Of a DNA stretch of 64,000 nucleotides, positions 23,634 through 34,456 are shown one piece after another; position 1 is the first letter of the stretch; each line of letters opens with the position of its first letter. A model generated the notes under the pieces. That model saw only the letters and a list, made by a program, of their open reading frames with translations. It made no database searches and was not told the origin of the DNA. The position numbers and the translations under genes were made by a program. The stretch comes from Xanthostigma xanthostigma (lineage: Eukaryota; Arthropoda; Insecta; Raphidioptera; Raphidiidae), in NCBI GenBank assembly GCA_963575645.1, contig OY754466.1:36984001-37048000 (forward strand), written 5' to 3'.

Positions 23634-24375
23634 AGGTCGCTACACACGAGACTACAAACGCTGCTAGGAGTTCTGCTGGCCGGTAGGCTGGGTACGAAGC
23701 TGGAAATGACGTCACTGCGGGCTCGCCTGTTAGCTCACAAGATAGGTTTTAAAATGTGAAAGGGGGCTATTTTCCTTGCTGTGTACGCTGCTAGGTATGA
23801 ACAAGAACCAATCAGGAAGCAGTTTCTTGTCACGTGGGTGACTTGAATAAACACCCACAAACCAACATGGCGTCATTCTGCTCAGAGTCCATTTACTTTT
23901 ATTCTATACTGAGAGTAGGAATAAAATCGCAATCGAACCATTAAGGTGTCTTTTTTAAGCCGTAAGCACTGGCGTATCCAGGAAGGCAAAACCATCTTAG
24001 GGAAATCTAATTTGTCCCCTCCTGGGCCAAAAGCTGTGTACGCCCATGTTAACGTCATAGAAAAAGACAAAGTTTTTGAAACAGAGATAATTAATTAAGA
24101 TTGAATGCAAATACATCAACCAATCCTACTATCGAAGAAATTAGAGAACTACATTGAAAAAAGAGACGCAGATATATTTTCGATACGCTTTGTTGCCTTC
24201 ACTCACCGCACATTGAGTAGACAGTAGAGTCAGAAAACAGACATGTTTTGCTCTGTGTTTATATTTGAACTGTCACTGCGCGCGCACCAGATTTATTCAC
24301 AAAACTTGCTTGAAAACTAGTAGGCAAATCTAGCAAGGAATCTAGCAGCGTTTCTAGCCTCGTGTACAGCGACCT
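23634..24375. mobile_element. PIF/Harbinger-type element (742 bp) with TTA duplication
   Basis: The TIR begins AGGTCGCTACACACGAG at the left and reads AGGTCGCTGTACACGAG from the right, followed by AAACGCTGCTAG on both. TTA flanks both ends (23631-23633, 24376-24378). The segment at about 23968-24048 (CACTGGCGTATCC ... GTACGCCCATG) may be a small nested element, without a clear duplication. Confidence 0.85.
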
Positions 24376-24378
24376 TTA

Positions 24379-25450
24379 CGCTGATTAAACCCTAAAAGAT
24401 ATATCAAATTAATGTACTACAGAATTGCAGGTTTTTAAAAGGCCTACAAAAAAGACCCTAGGGATGACACACAACAACCAATTTTAAAAAAACTTGAGAA
24501 TAATATAATGGAATATTTGCAAAGCTATTTTGCCCGACATGGTATTAAACCTTATCGAATTAAACATGCTATCTTTAATACGCAATCTACAAATCCGGGT
24601 CGCATATTTACAGAGGCTAACGTAACTTAACAAACGGCATTTTAATGTTCAAAAAAACGTTTCTTCTACCATATTATGTCAAACGTATCTATACTTAAAA
24701 TTTGACTCAACGCCATCAAAAAAAGGTACGCAATAGTATAAAAAATTCCAGCCAATTGGGCGACGGGACCATTCCAAATTCAAAAACGTTGACATTTGAT
24801 TATAATAAAGAAAATACAATTTCTGATATCGCGTGAGGTGACGCGGGTAATGGCTAGTATTCAAGCATGTGACAGATCCATAAAACAAACGAGCGGATGA
24901 TTTTTTTTTATTTTCAAAATATTTCCGAAACTATAAAGTTAAGAAAACATTTTTTTAACAAAACTTTCTTAAAAAAATAAATAGAATAATAAGCCGTTAT
25001 GAAAAGTATACCATTATTATATAAAAAATACCGTTTTAGAATGTATCTCTTCAGCGCATGCGCCGATTTTCCCCAAACACAACAGGGGCTCTTCATATTT
25101 GCATACCAAACATCCTCCCAAAATTTGGTTTCAATCCGCTCATCCGTTTGACCTGTATCGTGTTCACAGACTAACAGACGCACAGAGATTTTCCAAAAAT
25201 ATGTTTTTTGGATTCGGGAAACTTCAAACCGGAAAGATATTGCAAAATTTTTGAAAAGTGATTTTTGACCTAAACTAGTACCATTCCCCAACTTGTGGGT
25301 TGGAATGGTAAAAACATTTGTTAAGAAATCAATGTAACATATTGTATCAAATTTTTCAGTATCTGAAGATGCTGTAATATACCTATCAGCGAAACGTTAT
25401 ACTTTTTTAAAAAAGACATTGTCTCATCTTTAACCTGTCCACTTTCCTGT
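24379..25450. other. No gene recognised; old repeat-like DNA
   Basis: Around 25030-25300 there is a long non-coding repeat-like segment with a short hairpin (CCATTCCCCAAC ... GGTTGGAATGG, 25281-25311). A possible Penelope-type tail motif, CTGAAGATG...GAAACGTT, is at 25364-25399. Confidence 0.4.
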
Positions 25451-25458
25451 GAATTTTC

Positions 25459-26426
25459 AGCTTTAACACCAGAGTGTTAAAATCACTACGCTTTTGCACA
25501 CAGAAGACTTTACTCATACTAATGGATGTCGACACGAGTGTTGAAATCACTAAGCTTTTGCAGAAACAACTAACGCGCAAACCCTGAAACATCTTGACAT
25601 TTGTACGTTATGGCAGAAGGGTAACTATGCAAAAAAGGATTAATTTATTTAAATGCCAATGAACAAAACTTCGCTGTTATATCGGAAACAAATTTAATTT
25701 ATTAATACACCTACCAATAAACAAAATATCAATCATAAAATATTTTAAGTATATTTTAGAACACTTAGTTTAATGAGCAGATCCATGCCTTTTAGCGTTA
25801 GGTTCGTTTTGTGAAATGTTTCTGGTTTCTAGTTCTTGCTACATCTGTTTTGGACGGTCGTCCAGATTGAATCCTGCGAGATCCCCAAGATAATCCTTCT
25901 CAATCCTTTTTTCCGCTGATGCTAGTTGGTTGGACCTTAATTTTTCTGCCTCCAAATAGGGGCTATTTATTGACTGACATGCAAAAATCAAAAAAATCTG
26001 ATGGAGTTTCAATTTGGTTTAGATTATTGTCAAATAGTCCAAGCATCTTATTCATATTATGACTGCTTTGATTATAAGTAATTATGTGCGTTAACTTTTT
26101 TATGGTATTTCCAAATTTATTTCGTCTTCACAATGTTCATTGTTCGTTAGCAAGAGGATGTTTGGAAACATTTGTAACGGAAAAGTCCATTCTCTCATTG
26201 AAAGAATTAATTAAATATTGTTGGCGATTCAGACGTTTCTATATTTGTATCCTTATCCGTCTGACTGTTATTTAAGTGGGCCATGGTTTCAAAAAAAGAC
26301 TCGTCAATATACTTCCCTTCCGCTAGTTAGTCATTTCAACACTCTCGTGTTAACGCCCATTAGCATGTGTAAATATCCTCTGTTGTTCAGAACCTTAGTG
26401 ATTTTAACACTCTGGTGTTAGCATAC
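25459..26426. repeat. Inverted repeat with TAACACCAGAGTGTTAAAATC arms
   Basis: The arms at 25459-25570 and 26298-26422 are inverted copies, with ACACCAGAGTGTTAAAATCA in full. The interior (about 730 bp) has no recognised coding. The right arm runs up to the solo LTR. The ends were not fixed. Confidence 0.6.
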
Positions 26427-27056
26427 TGTTGCGTGCCCCCTATTGAGACGACTATGGGTTCTGTAAAATCTTCTAGCAACAATAAGAATGGAAAACAGGT
26501 AGCCAAGTAAACCCGACCTTCTTAGAATTGCCTGGAGAAGCCAATTCAGGTAAAGAGAGATTCTCTGCCCTTCTAGAAGTTTCGATGTTGTGGGGATCGA
26601 AGCTATAAAGTGCGAGCGGGCCGCTAGCACAGTCAGTCAGCCAGTTATTCGTGAGTTGTGTTGATACAAGTCTGACGTTGCGACATAAAATTCAGTTATA
26701 CTTTGGTGTGTGTAAATCATTGAGTGCAATTATATAAATCTGGTTCTAGATAAATAACTTTTTGTAAATAGTCGTGTGAATATAGTTAATATACAAGTGT
26801 GAACAAGAGTACTAGATAAACTTTGCTGTGTTTGCGTGTTTTAAATATTTTGTGTACATAATTTACTGACTGTATATTCTCTGTCAGTTAGTCTTTTATT
26901 TTTTTATTTCGAACTGTCGTTATTTTATTTCTGTTAACGTTATTATTTCTGTTAAGTTATAGAAATACGCTTTCGTTTGTGTGTTTAACTGTTTTGTTAA
27001 ACATTTATTATTGTAAATAAATAATTTCCACCACGAACCAGAACAGTTTTTTTACA
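26427..27056 (+). repeat. Solo LTR (630 bp) with 4-bp duplication ATAC
   Basis: The sequence starts TGTTGCG and ends TTTACA. It is bracketed by ATAC (26423-26426, 27057-27060). TATAAAG at about 26607 with a CAGTCAGTCAG cluster downstream resembles a retroelement promoter. Late AATAAAT words near 27017 resemble a polyadenylation signal. There is no internal region, as expected after LTR-LTR recombination. It is not the same family as the 47.5-kb element. Confidence 0.72.
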
Positions 27057-27206
27057 ATACGTTAGCATCTGTAAATATGCGACCGGACCGCTTGTATTTA
27101 TTAAATAGATAGGCCTGTTGGTTTTATTTTGCGCAAAAATTGTCAAAACTGCGTCAAAAGTGAAACGCGTCGGTTAGGATTTCGACCAACGGTGTATTCG
27201 TGATAT

Positions 27207-27755
27207 ACAGGATGGGCCAGAAAGGCGTGCGATTTTAAAAACACTCTTGCGTTTGAACCTTATGAGAGGGGGCTGCGCGGGTGGTGGGGTTGAGAAGTTC
27301 GGTTCTTGGAAATTTAGTCGCGATGAATCACTTCACCGGAGCGCAACGTGCATTCTGCGTTAAACATTATTACAAAAATGGCGATTCATGCATTTTCACT
27401 TAAATGGGCATGTCAATAGACAGAATTGCCGTTACTCGGCCGCAGAGAACCCACGTGAAAAACATCAAAAGCCTCTGCATTCGCCAAAAGTAACCGTTTG
27501 GGCGGCCATATCAGCGCACGGAATTATCGGACCCTATTTCTTTGAAAATCAACAAGGGCAATCTGTCACTGGAAATAATGTAATAATGTTTAACGCAGAA
27601 TGCACGTTGCGCTACGGTGAAGTGATACATCGCGACTAAATTTCCGAGAACCGAGCTTCTCAACCCCACCACCCGCGCCGCCCCCTCTCATAAGGTTCAA
27701 ACGCAAGAGTGTTTTTAAAATAGACCCGGCATGGTCAGTAAAAAAATATAAAAAA
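27207..27755 (+). mobile_element. Mariner-like fold-back derivative
   Basis: Arms of about 147 bp (27230-27376 and 27579-27727) are inverted copies. The left arm contains an ATG at 27324 followed by NHFTGAQRAFCVKHYYKNGDS, a mariner-type transposase N-terminus. The right arm carries the same coding start in reverse. Between them lies a piece of the catalytic domain. So the 5' end was duplicated in inverted orientation around an internal fragment. The outermost ends are not precisely defined. Confidence 0.78.
27388..27578 (+). pseudogene. Internal fragment of a mariner/Tc-type DDE transposase
   Basis: The frame reads HFHLNGHVNRQNCRYSAAENP, EKPLHSPKVTVWAAIS-like bases (here HQKPLHSPKVTVWAAIS) and AHGIIGPYFFEN. 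This is the region around the first catalytic Asp and the WxAIS strand in mariner-like transposases of insects. The first Asp just before HFHLNG has been lost at the deletion joint, and later catalytic residues are absent. It is out of frame with the N-terminal start at 27324. Confidence 0.8.
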
Positions 27756-27977
27756 TGGCGAACTTAACCATGCGCATACAAATATGATTCGGCTACTGAC
27801 ACTTCTGTAACTTCTCTTCTGTGACATAATACGTGGAACGAATACATAGTAATACAGCTTATAATCTTCATACTTATGTCAAGAGTTGTGCAAGCCGCAT
27901 TTAATAATGTTGAAAGTTTATTTTAACTCTGTGTGCAGATTAGTGTCAACTTATATACGAAGAATTTTGCAAACGTA

Positions 27978-28103
27978 AAGGACCCCGCACAAACCTTATG
28001 GGATTTGGTTCTCGGTTAAATTGATCGAAAGTGGTTTTATTTTTATAGTTTAAAGGTCACTAAGAAAAAGTGTCCATGGGCGCTTAGCCTAAAAACCAAT
28101 TAC
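27978..28103. repeat. Isolated end of an AAGGACC-family TIR element
   Basis: AAGGACCCCGCACAAAC after TA (27976-27977), then CTCGGTTAAATTGATCGAAA and AAGGTCACTAAGAAAA, match the left arm of 3760-4249. No complementary end follows, so this is a truncated copy. Confidence 0.75.
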
Positions 28104-28258
28104 AGCATTGTAACTGTAACAATGTGTATTTCATACAACAAGAGCTAACACTTTGTTATAAATTAATAACAATATAATTTGAATGTTGAATTTAACCGAT
28201 AATGTGATGAAAAATCAGAGAAAACGCCACCGTTCGTTAGTATTGTTGCCAGACGCTA

Positions 28259-28482
28259 GGGGAGGACGGGGTCAATTGTAGCACGGGTCAATTGTAACTG
28301 ACTATTTTAGTGACATCTACCAACAAAATGAGAAAATGATTCTACTGCATTGATGAACATTCAGTCACCAGCGACTGAATGTACATAAATGCGGTAGTAT
28401 CATGTACTCATTTTGTTGGTAGATGTCACTAAAATAGTCACTGTTACAATTGACCCGTGCTACAATTGACCCCGTCCTTCCC
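28259..28482. mobile_element. TA-flanked MITE (224 bp) with GGGTCAATTGTA subrepeats
   Basis: The arms are nearly perfect inverted repeats (GGAGGACGGGGTCAATTGTA ... AGTGACATCTACCAACAAAA). They are bounded by TA (28257-28258, 28483-28484). A short inverted centre (CAGTCACCAGCGACTGA) occupies the loop. Confidence 0.85.
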
Positions 28483-28625
28483 TACTATAAGAAAGCATTG
28501 CGAGATGTAAGCTAAATGGAAATTATAAATTATACACGCTCGACAACAAAGGTCGTAAGAGTTTGTTTGCAAGCAACGAATAGAATAAGTACTATTATGA
28601 AAATTATTAAGTGTTATAAAACATT

Positions 28626-28959
28626 TCAATAAATAAAATTATGGACCAATTTTTCAGACAATTTATATTAACAAAAAAAATAATTAATACATTCACGTTT
28701 CAATCCGGATTTGGATCTTCTTCAGAACTGATCTAAAAAATATTAAAAAAATAATTAATATTTAATTTCTATATATAGGTACCTAAAGCGAATTAGAAAA
28801 AATAAATATTAATTATTTTTTTTTAATTTTTTAGATCAGTTCTGAAGAAGGTCTAAATCTGGATTGAAACGGTAATGTATTAATTATATTTTTTGTTAAT
28901 ATATTGTCTGAAAAATGGGTCGATAATTTTATTTATTGAAGACGTTAATCAAAGATTTG
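28626..28959 (-). mobile_element. Penelope-like fold-back insertion (334 bp) at a splice donor
   Basis: Two inverted copies of a Penelope-type tail (TCTGAAGAAG...TCTAAATCTGGATTGAAACG and complement) face each other. Read on the minus strand the insertion starts CAAATCTTTGATTAACGTCT. The 13-bp duplication GTTATAAAACATT lies at 28613-28625 and 28960-28972. The right-hand copy begins directly next to the GT of the M1 exon donor (28973-28974). There is no coding sequence. Confidence 0.88.
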
Positions 28960-28974
28960 GTTATAAAACATTAC

Positions 28975-29127
28975 CTATCATTACTCTAGCTGGCACAGCA
29001 TTCCATTCTAACCAAAAGGTTATAAACGATGACGTCACAAGAATGATGCCTGGAATAAAAACAGTTGTGAAGTAGAACGCTCGATCTCTTGTAAAGATGA
29101 GGTCCACTTGTAGACAACTGTAATTTC
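28975..29127 (-). CDS. pHCl-1: Exon with pre-M1, M1 and the start of M2, pHCl-like channel
   Basis: This 153-bp exon starts after a good acceptor (tgatttcag). It encodes NYSCLQVDLIFTRDRAF, followed by the hydrophobic M1 segment (YFTTVFIPGIILVTSSFITF) and WLEWNAVPARVMI. The PAR triplet at the cytoplasmic end of M2 is the hallmark of anion-selective Cys-loop receptors, so a chloride conductance is expected. NYSC supplies the second cysteine of the loop-C pair. The donor is G|gtaatg. The bases from +3 to +15 of the intron are one copy of the 13-bp target duplication of a Penelope-like insertion (28626-28959). That element therefore begins almost at the splice site but leaves the GT intact. Confidence 0.93.
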
Positions 29128-29873
29128 CTGAAATCAAATAGAAAATATAAACAATCTTATGTTACAGTAAATTAGCAACCACAAAAACATAACTATATAC
29201 ATATTATTGCATTTTTGCATATTTTTTTTGTAAATAACACATTTTGAAATAGAATAAAAAAAATCCGGCAAATTTTATATAATTTATAACAATATATAGA
29301 TTATAAATATTTTATTATACAGTTTTTAATGTAACACCAAAGACTAGGTACCTCTATAAGACGCTTTATTGAATCAAGGAAAATGATGTTCGACAGAAAC
29401 AACTCTTACATTTTCAATGCTTTTTCATAAATTGCATAATAATATTGTGCAAAATATATTTTCTTTCTGTAAACATATACTATGATATTATTTATGTATC
29501 CTTACATTTCTGTTTCAGTACAGTAGATGCTCCATTATCAAGCACTTTAATTTATTTCTAAATTGTTCTGTAACATTTTATTAAAATAAAGGCGGTCGAT
29601 TACGCTACCCGTCACCAAATCGGTGTTCCCCCCCTCAACGCATTCGTATCTACACTAACCGCTAGCGAATCAGTTCCGGTTCCCTGCTGGAAGCTTGTTT
29701 CCCCTCTCCTGACGATGTAGTTTTTTTCGTCGCACGGTTGAAACAAAATGACTTTCATCGCGACTAAAACAATTTCACTTGGAAAAAACAACGGAAAGTT
29801 ACTTCTCGAAATAACGCCTCTTATAGAGTTTACTTATTCTTTGGCACTACATCAAATGTAACATATAGCCTTA
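29128..29873. other. Intron sequence upstream of the M1 exon, no gene recognised
   Basis: Mostly AT-rich. 29590-29760 is GC-richer, without a recognisable frame. Confidence 0.5.
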
Positions 29874-30848
29874 GAGTCGTTGCACACGAAACTGGTTTTG
29901 CCGCTGGAATCACTGCTGGGACTTGTTCTGGCTGCCGTGCTGGCTGCCAGGATGGAAATGACGTCTTGCGGGTCCCGTTGCGTGACAAGCTGGATTTCAA
30001 AAAAATAGAAATTAGAAAGTCTGTGTTGGATTTTAGCAAGAACCAATCATAAAACGGGACCTTGTCACGTGGGAGACATAGGCAAACGTCATAAACAAAC
30101 ATGACGTCACAGTGTGTGTTCCGTTCAGCGCGCTCCAAAATCAGCTACATATTCAGCTTCAATAACGCAGCGTGTGAAACCAACCAATAAAAACCATCAC
30201 GAAATTCAGCGCCACAACACTCTAGGAACCAGCGTTGCCAGTTTTTTTTTTTCGCCAAGTCGGGATTTTGGAACTCTTTGAGTGAAAACAGCGGGATTTT
30301 TTCGTCGAAAGCGGGACATAGTAAAAAAACGTATATAATTAGAAGTTTTCAAATATCTATTTATCTTTTTATTTGAATTAAAATTACGTTTACGTGACAA
30401 TAGATAGCAAAAATAGCCATAGAAAATGTATTTTAATAAAAATATAATATTTTAAATCAGATTTACCCTATATATCGTTAAATAGTTGAGTCTTATTCGT
30501 CTTCAGAATAAAAAAAAAAAACAGAAATCAAAATCAAAAGAGTTTTATTCATTAGAAAAATATGGCGTTTCAAACAATAGTCTGTGGAGTGAGTGTTACA
30601 AATTGCAACTTACAATAAGAGAATAATTATAAGAATTACTTATTCATGATATTTCTGTGAAGATTTAACTTCTTTTAAAGTTATCCCCGAAAAGCGGGAC
30701 TGAGCCTGTCCCGCGCGGGACATTTAATTTTGATTTAAAAATCGGGACTTCCCGCCAAAATCGGGACGTCTGGCAACGCTGCTAGGAACCTAGCAGCCAA
30801 ATCTAGCAAGTAATTTAGCGGCAAAACCAGCCTCGTGTGCAGCGGTCT
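29874..30848. mobile_element. PIF/Harbinger-type element with TTA duplication, carrying a nested hAT MITE
   Basis: The TIR reads GAGTCGTTGCACACGAAACT at the left and AGACCGCTGCACACGAGGCT from the right, then GGTTTTGCCGCT in both. The flanks are TTA (29871-29873, 30849-30851). Its tips resemble those of 23634-24375. Without the nested insertion it is about 415 bp. Confidence 0.82.
30230..30781. mobile_element. hAT MITE (552 bp) nested in the Harbinger-type element
   Basis: CAGCGTTGCCAG and CTGGCAACGCTG are perfect inverted ends. Both flanks are CTAGGAAC (30222-30229, 30782-30789). GCGGGAC and GTCCCGC words lie in the subterminal parts. Confidence 0.93.
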
Positions 30849-30851
30849 TTA

Positions 30852-32733
30852 TATCTGGATGAAAACAAGCACAGTTTAAATTTATTTATAAAAGAAATTA
30901 TAGAGAGAAAAAAAATAATAAAAGTACATGCTGAAATAACATTATTGTTTAAATTGTCTTTTGTTGTGCCATCAAGTCATAGTGCATTCATGCTATTTAT
31001 GGTTTTAAATAACGTCAATAAAATAGCAGGTAAGCTAGTAACGATGCGTTATGTCGCTGCTTACAATCAGAATTAATGGCAGTTTTATTTAGTTTTATTA
31101 TCTGGTATTAAATTTTAATGTTTTATTACAAAGTTTGATCTGTTCTTGAAAAAAATATCGTACTTACTGATCGTATTTTTTTTTTGAAATTTCCAAATAG
31201 CCTAAGATATTTACGAAAAATAGTTCCAAGTCTTCAAAAAATATATGCAATAGCTGATTCGATTCGGAAAAATATTTGGAAAAAGATGTTTTTTTTTTTA
31301 CTTTTTGCGCCGACAAAACTCAGATTTTTGGCAATTACCCAAAAACTATAAGCGATAGCGGAAATTGAAAAAAAGATTTTTAAAGAGAAGAAAATTTCCA
31401 ATAACAAAGCCTTAATCTCGGAAATAATTTATAGTTTTAATTTAACGTTGAAAATAGGAAGGGCGGCCGTTTCAGCTCGATCGCAACGCCCTGTTTATAG
31501 AGTACAACACATAAAAGAATTTTTTTATAGTATTAAATAAGAATTAAAAAAATTGAATAAATTACGGTGTCATCTTAACACTTGAAAGAATAAAGTTCTG
31601 ATGAAAAAAATGTTTTAAAATTTGTAAAAAAGTGAGACTATTGTTAACTAAATATTTTTTTCGAAATACCGTATCCATTGAAAACAACAAAAAATGTTTC
31701 AATAATTGGTCTCTACATTTTTTGCTTCACGGAGCCCTTTTTACATATACACTTAACAAGATCACGTTATAAAAGTTTTAAAAATTGTTTATTTTGTTTA
31801 TTATAATTTTTTAAAGTTAACAAAAAATTAAAAAATGGGCATTTCTTAAATTTGAAAAAATTATAATAAACAAAATAACTTTTTTCGATGTTTACACTCG
31901 GTCGAATTTTTGTATGAACGTCAAATTTTTCAATAAAAAGAGCAAGGAGTATAGTGCAGTGTATATTTAATCTTTAACTAACTTTTCTATCGGATAATTT
32001 GCTTGGTGAATTGAAAATAAATTTTATTCTAACGAATAAATTTGTTCAAAGATATGTAACTTCTATCTTTAATAGTGTTCGGTGAATATGGGCATAACGG
32101 AAATTAAGTACTATTACTATTACATATAATTTTGTTGTCTGTAAAAATGCCTTACAAAATTTATCGACGCGACCTCCCATGAAGGAACTCGTATAGACAC
32201 ATGGGCCAGCGTTACCGGCAAAACTTGGCTTGGCGCACGGCCGTGCATTTAGACACGTTCATTATTACGTAGTCACTTAAAATGCGTCACAAATACATTA
32301 TAATCATAACTAAGCTGTTAATTTTTTCCGTGCATGCAAATGCATTTTTTAACATATTTAATAATTTTCCATACTGCTTCGTATCCTATGTGCCTACGTC
32401 ATAACAGCCGTGTATTCATTTAAAGCAGGGTCAAAACAACGCATTAGTTAGAAAAACGCGTCGCTACTTGTACGTCGATAATATAGAAAATGTTTTTCTT
32501 AGGTATACCTTTATTTTACAGTCATCAACTCCCATGGTTATCAAGACCCGATAAACATTCATAAGAATGAGATGCAAATTCCTTCAAGATCCATTAATGA
32601 CAAAATGTATTTCAACGATAACAAAAAGTTACGACTGATAAATTATAATTTAAAAGTAGACTTTGCAATAATCAAATGATTTCAATAGATAGCTGATATG
32701 TACATTTATTTGCGGAGATACAAAACGTTATCT
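30852..32733. other. No gene recognised
   Basis: AT-rich, with homopolymer runs. A repeat-like segment ends in GGGCGGCCGTTTCAGCTCGA near 31465. I see no coding signal. Confidence 0.5.
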
Positions 32734-33215
32734 TAGGCGAGACGGCGAGGAGTTTAGGGTTAATTTTTCGGGCACAGGCGAGATGATTGTTGGAATCGCT
32801 TCGTTTTAGGGTGTAGTTCAACCCCCTAAGTTTGCTTACAAATTGTTGGTGTGCTTGATTTTATAATTAACAATTAGTAGCGAAAATAGTGCTTTTTTAA
32901 AATCTTTGATTAACGTCTGAATAGAACTCTTCAAGTAAATAAAATTGTCGACCAATTTTTCTCAGACCATACGATATATTGACAAGAATGATAAAAATAC
33001 AAATCAATATAACATAAAATGACGTTTCGATCCGGATTTGGATCTTCTTCAGAAAAATCTAAAAATATAAAAATTAATTAGTATTAAATTATGAATTATT
33101 ATTTATTTACAACGAATGATGAAGTTTGAAAGAATCAAACAAATTAATGAAAAATTAATAACAAACAATTTTTTAATACGTAGTCATGGATATCAAAGTA
33201 CCCATAAAGAAAAAG

Positions 33216-33500
33216 TTATTTAAAAAACAAAAATTTATATTTCAAAATAATATCATAAATTTTACTTAAATTTTCGGTATCTAATTGAGCATTAAGAGAG
33301 TTTTTGTTAGATTTTATGTATAACATTTCCGAAATACTTCTTTTAAAATAATTACTTTCATTATCTAAAATTTTAACATTATTCCAATTAATTTTGTGGT
33401 CATAGTCAATTTTATGCTTAGTAACGACATTATGCTTATCAGGGTTTAATTTTAGATTGCTACGATGTTCTCTGATTCGCGTTTTAAGTGCTCTTTGGTC
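33216..33500 (-). pseudogene. Penelope-like GIY-YIG C-terminal fragment, left arm
   Basis: The frame reads RALKTRIREHRSNL, HNVVTKHKIDYDHKINWNNV, KILDNESNYFKRSISEMLYI and SLNAQLDTENLSKIY. The TRxxEH, H.I.W.NVxILDxExNYxKRxxSEMxxI and NxQxDTE motifs are the ones I know from Penelope-like elements. It lacks the GIY motif and the reverse transcriptase. At the DNA level it is the inverted twin of 33501-33766. Confidence 0.85.
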
Positions 33501-33766
33501 AAACAAAAAGAGCACTTAAAACGCGAATCAGAGAACATCGTAGCAATCTAAAATTAAACCCTGATAAGCATAATGTCGTTACTAAGCATAAAATTGACTA
33601 TGACCACAAAATTAATTGGAATAATGTTAAAATTTTAGATAATGAAAGTAATTATTTTAAAAGAAGTATTTCGGAAATGTTATACATAAAATCTAACAAA
33701 AACTCTCTTAATGCTCAATTAGATACCGAAAATTTAAGTAAAATTTATGATATTATTTTAAAATAA
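33501..33766 (+). pseudogene. Penelope-like GIY-YIG C-terminal fragment, right arm
   Basis: The protein fragment is the same as at 33216-33500 (FxQTKRALKTRIREH to IYDIILK), read on the plus strand. The two copies appear identical over the coding part, so the inverted arrangement arose recently or is kept alike. The stop at 33764-33766 is followed by the usual tail. Confidence 0.85.
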
Positions 33767-34456
33767 ATTTTTGTTTTTTAAATAACTTTTTTCATAATTT
33801 AATACTAATTAATTTTTATATTTTTAGATTTTTCTGAAGAAGATCCAAATCCGGATCGAAACGTCATTTTATGTTATATTGATTTGTATTTTTATCATTC
33901 TTGTCAATATATCGTATGGTCTGAGAAAAATTGGTCGACAATTTTATTTACTTGAATAGTGCTTTTTTCTTTATTTCCTTTAATATCTCCGTTCCTCTTG
34001 ACTTTTAGTATAGCATATGCATTGAGAAAGTTGTTCCTTATGAAATTTCCTAAAAAAATTAGCACTGACAGAGGTCGCTAAGTGCAAATAGCCCCGAAAG
34101 TTAACAAAACACGTTTTTTTCACTATCTTTTTACTAAAAAATGACCGCATTTCAAGTTAACAATTGCACTTAGCGACCTCTGTCCGTGCTCATTTTTTAG
34201 GAAATTTCATAAGGAACAACTTTTTCAATGCATATGCTACACTAAAAGTCAAGAGGAAAGGAGATATTAAAGGAAATAAAGAAAAAAGCACTGGTTTCGT
34301 CACTAATTCTTAATTATAAAATCAAGCACACCAACAATTTGTAAGCAAACTTAGGGGATTGAACTACACCCTTAAACGAAGTGATTCCAACAATAATCTC
34401 GCCTGTGCCCGAATAATACACTTTTTAATGTTTTTACCTCCTCGCCGTCTAGCCTA

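Larger units (their letters stand above)
32899..33954 (+). mobile_element. Penelope-like palindromic insertion (1056 bp) with coding arms
   Basis: The 14-bp duplication AATAGTGCTTTTTT lies at 32885-32898 and 33955-33968. The insertion starts with the family's AAATCTTTGATTAACGTCT leader. It then has two inverted copies of an element 3' end, each with part of the GIY-YIG coding region and the tail AGAAGATCCAAATCCGGATC. The arms meet near 33501. The left arm keeps about 120 bp (33095-33210) missing from the right arm. Confidence 0.9.
32736..34454. mobile_element. TA-flanked inverted-repeat element split by a Penelope-like insertion
   Basis: The ends GGCGAGACGGCGAGGAG and CTCCTCGCCGTCTAGCC are inverted, with TA on both sides (32734-32735, 34455-34456). 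The arms continue through GGGCACAGGCGAGAT, ATTGTTGGAATC and TTGGTGTGCTTGATTTTATA. Internally, 33969-34100 and 34140-34290 form a further hairpin. Without the insert the element is about 650 bp. Confidence 0.83.
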
